Shown here: piece after piece, positions 4,558 to 5,266 of the stretch
How the letters are laid out: each line of letters opens with the position of its first letter
How positions within the stretch are numbered: position 1 is the stretch's first letter
Assembly: GCA_031266495.1 (NCBI GenBank)
Contig: JAISAX010000597.1
Location: forward strand, 1-5,266
Direction of reading: 5' to 3'
Length of the DNA stretch: 5,266 nt
From: Opitutaceae bacterium
Lineage (GTDB): Bacteria; Verrucomicrobiota; Verrucomicrobiae; Opitutales; Opitutaceae
The notes under the pieces: model-generated
What the model saw: the letters and a program-made list of their open reading frames with translations, nothing else
What the model was told of the DNA's origin: nothing
The model's database searches: none
Position numbers and translations under genes: made by a program

Positions 4558-5232
4558 ATGAAAACAACCCTCGTCCTCGCCAGCCTCTTCGCGCTCGCCC
4601 TCATCGTTCCCGCGGGCCGCGCCCAAACCCCCGCCTCCGCCACCGCCAACCGCGACGCCGATCATGAAGCGCTCCGCGCCCTGCGTGACCGCGCCGTCGC
4701 CGCCATCAACAACGCCGACCTTGCCGCCCTCGCCGCCTGCTTCACCACCGATTTCGCATTCACCGCCGTTGACCAGACGGTCATCACCGGCGAGGAGCAA
4801 CTGCGCGAGTTCCACGACCGCATGTTTCGTTCACCCGCCGCGCTCGTCACCGGCATGAAAACGCAGGCGCAGGCCGACATCCTCACCCGCTTCATCGATA
4901 CGAACACCGGCGTCTGCCACGGCACCACCACCGACACCTACGACATGCGTCGCGGCGGCCACCAGGTCACGATGACCTCCCGCTGGACCGCCACCGTCGT
5001 CAGGCAACCCGACGGCGCATGGAAAGTCGCCACGCTTCACGTCGGGACCAACTTCCTGGATAATCCCGTCCTGAAACGCGTCACCTCGGTCACCAGAAAA
5101 CTCGCCTGCGGCGCGCTCGTCCTCGGCGCCGCCTTCGGCCTTTTTCTCGGGCTGCTGGTCGGCCGCGTCTTCCTTCGCCCCGGGCGCGAAAAGAACGTCG
5201 CCAGCCTCCCTCCCCCCTCCCCTGCGCGCTGA
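4558..5232 (+). CDS. Secreted, C-terminally membrane-anchored SnoaL/NTF2-like (DUF4440-type) protein
   Basis: A 224-residue protein with four parts. Residues 1-22 form a signal peptide (MKTTLVLASLFALALIVPAGRA, cut probably before Gln23). Residues about 34-168 match the NTF2/SnoaL-like fold: an opening helix (ALRALRDRAVAAINNADLAA), FTTDFAFT (62-69), ITGEEQLREFHDRMF (76-90), and the closing strands SRWTATVVRQPDGAWKVATLHVG (141-163), in which the W..G.WK.. pattern is characteristic. A single membrane helix at about 183-202 carries Gly190, 194, 198 and 202, a GxxxG ladder. A short basic tail (RPGREKN) then points to the cytoplasm. The domain would thus be displayed in the periplasm. Members of this fold bind small ligands or act as hydrolases or isomerases; no catalytic site is certain here. 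It starts 110 bp after the preceding gene, without a Shine-Dalgarno motif, and probably has its own promoter or is distal in the same transcript. Confidence 0.82.
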   Translation: MKTTLVLASLFALALIVPAGRAQTPASATANRDADHEALRALRDRAVAAINNADLAALAACFTTDFAFTAVDQTVITGEEQLREFHDRMFRSPAALVTGMKTQAQADILTRFIDTNTGVCHGTTTDTYDMRRGGHQVTMTSRWTATVVRQPDGAWKVATLHVGTNFLDNPVLKRVTSVTRKLACGALVLGAAFGLFLGLLVGRVFLRPGREKNVASLPPPSPAR

Positions 5233-5266
5233 TCCTCGATCCCCCCCCCCCCGCCCCCCGCCGCCG
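5206..5266. repeat. C-rich simple sequence at the window end
   Basis: The last codons of the SnoaL-like gene already contain C/T runs. After the stop, a run of twelve C (5241-5252) is followed by G, six C and GCC-type repeats to the end. No gene or terminator is seen. Homopolymers of this length can also carry sequencing error. Confidence 0.6.

Overview
The window is high-GC bacterial DNA with five genes, all on the + strand. A PEP-CTERM exported protein, a KduD-type sugar-acid dehydrogenase and start codons without a Shine-Dalgarno motif suggest a Verrucomicrobiota bacterium, perhaps of the Opitutaceae. This is inference from gene style, since there is no rRNA or other taxonomic marker here.

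Left part (1-1941): after a short pyrimidine-rich leader lies a PEP-CTERM surface/exported protein (74-1090). Next comes a gap filled almost entirely by eight tandem 7-bp units (1116-1171) that run into the start codon of a short-chain dehydrogenase (1174-1941). That enzyme closely resembles KduD, the 2-dehydro-3-deoxy-D-gluconate 5-dehydrogenase of pectin/uronate catabolism.

Middle part (1942-2594): 653 bp without a credible gene, but densely structured. In order it holds (a) a C-rich mirror repeat whose opposite strand is G-quadruplex-like (1967-2005); (b) a CGTCCC-rich stretch; (c) about eleven tandem 21-bp units, most able to form a small hairpin (2117-2347); and (d) a 135-bp insertion (2393-2527) with 21-bp terminal inverted repeats (20/21 matching), a perfect 9-bp target-site duplication and an internal REP-like hairpin headed by GTAG. 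Item (d) is the strongest non-coding find: a MITE-like non-autonomous element.

Right part (2595-5232): a divergent fold-type-II PLP enzyme of the ACC deaminase/D-cysteine desulfhydrase family overlaps by 4 bp (ATGA) an unrecognised protein with about six membrane helices, which suggests a two-gene operon. After 110 bp comes a secreted, C-terminally membrane-anchored NTF2/SnoaL-like protein with a glycine-zipper membrane helix.

How the genes work together: only the PLP enzyme and the membrane protein look physically coupled. The KduD-like enzyme would act on uronate breakdown products in the cytoplasm. The PEP-CTERM and SnoaL-like proteins act outside the cytoplasm. No shared pathway is evident. 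C-rich simple repeats on the coding strand recur at several gene borders.
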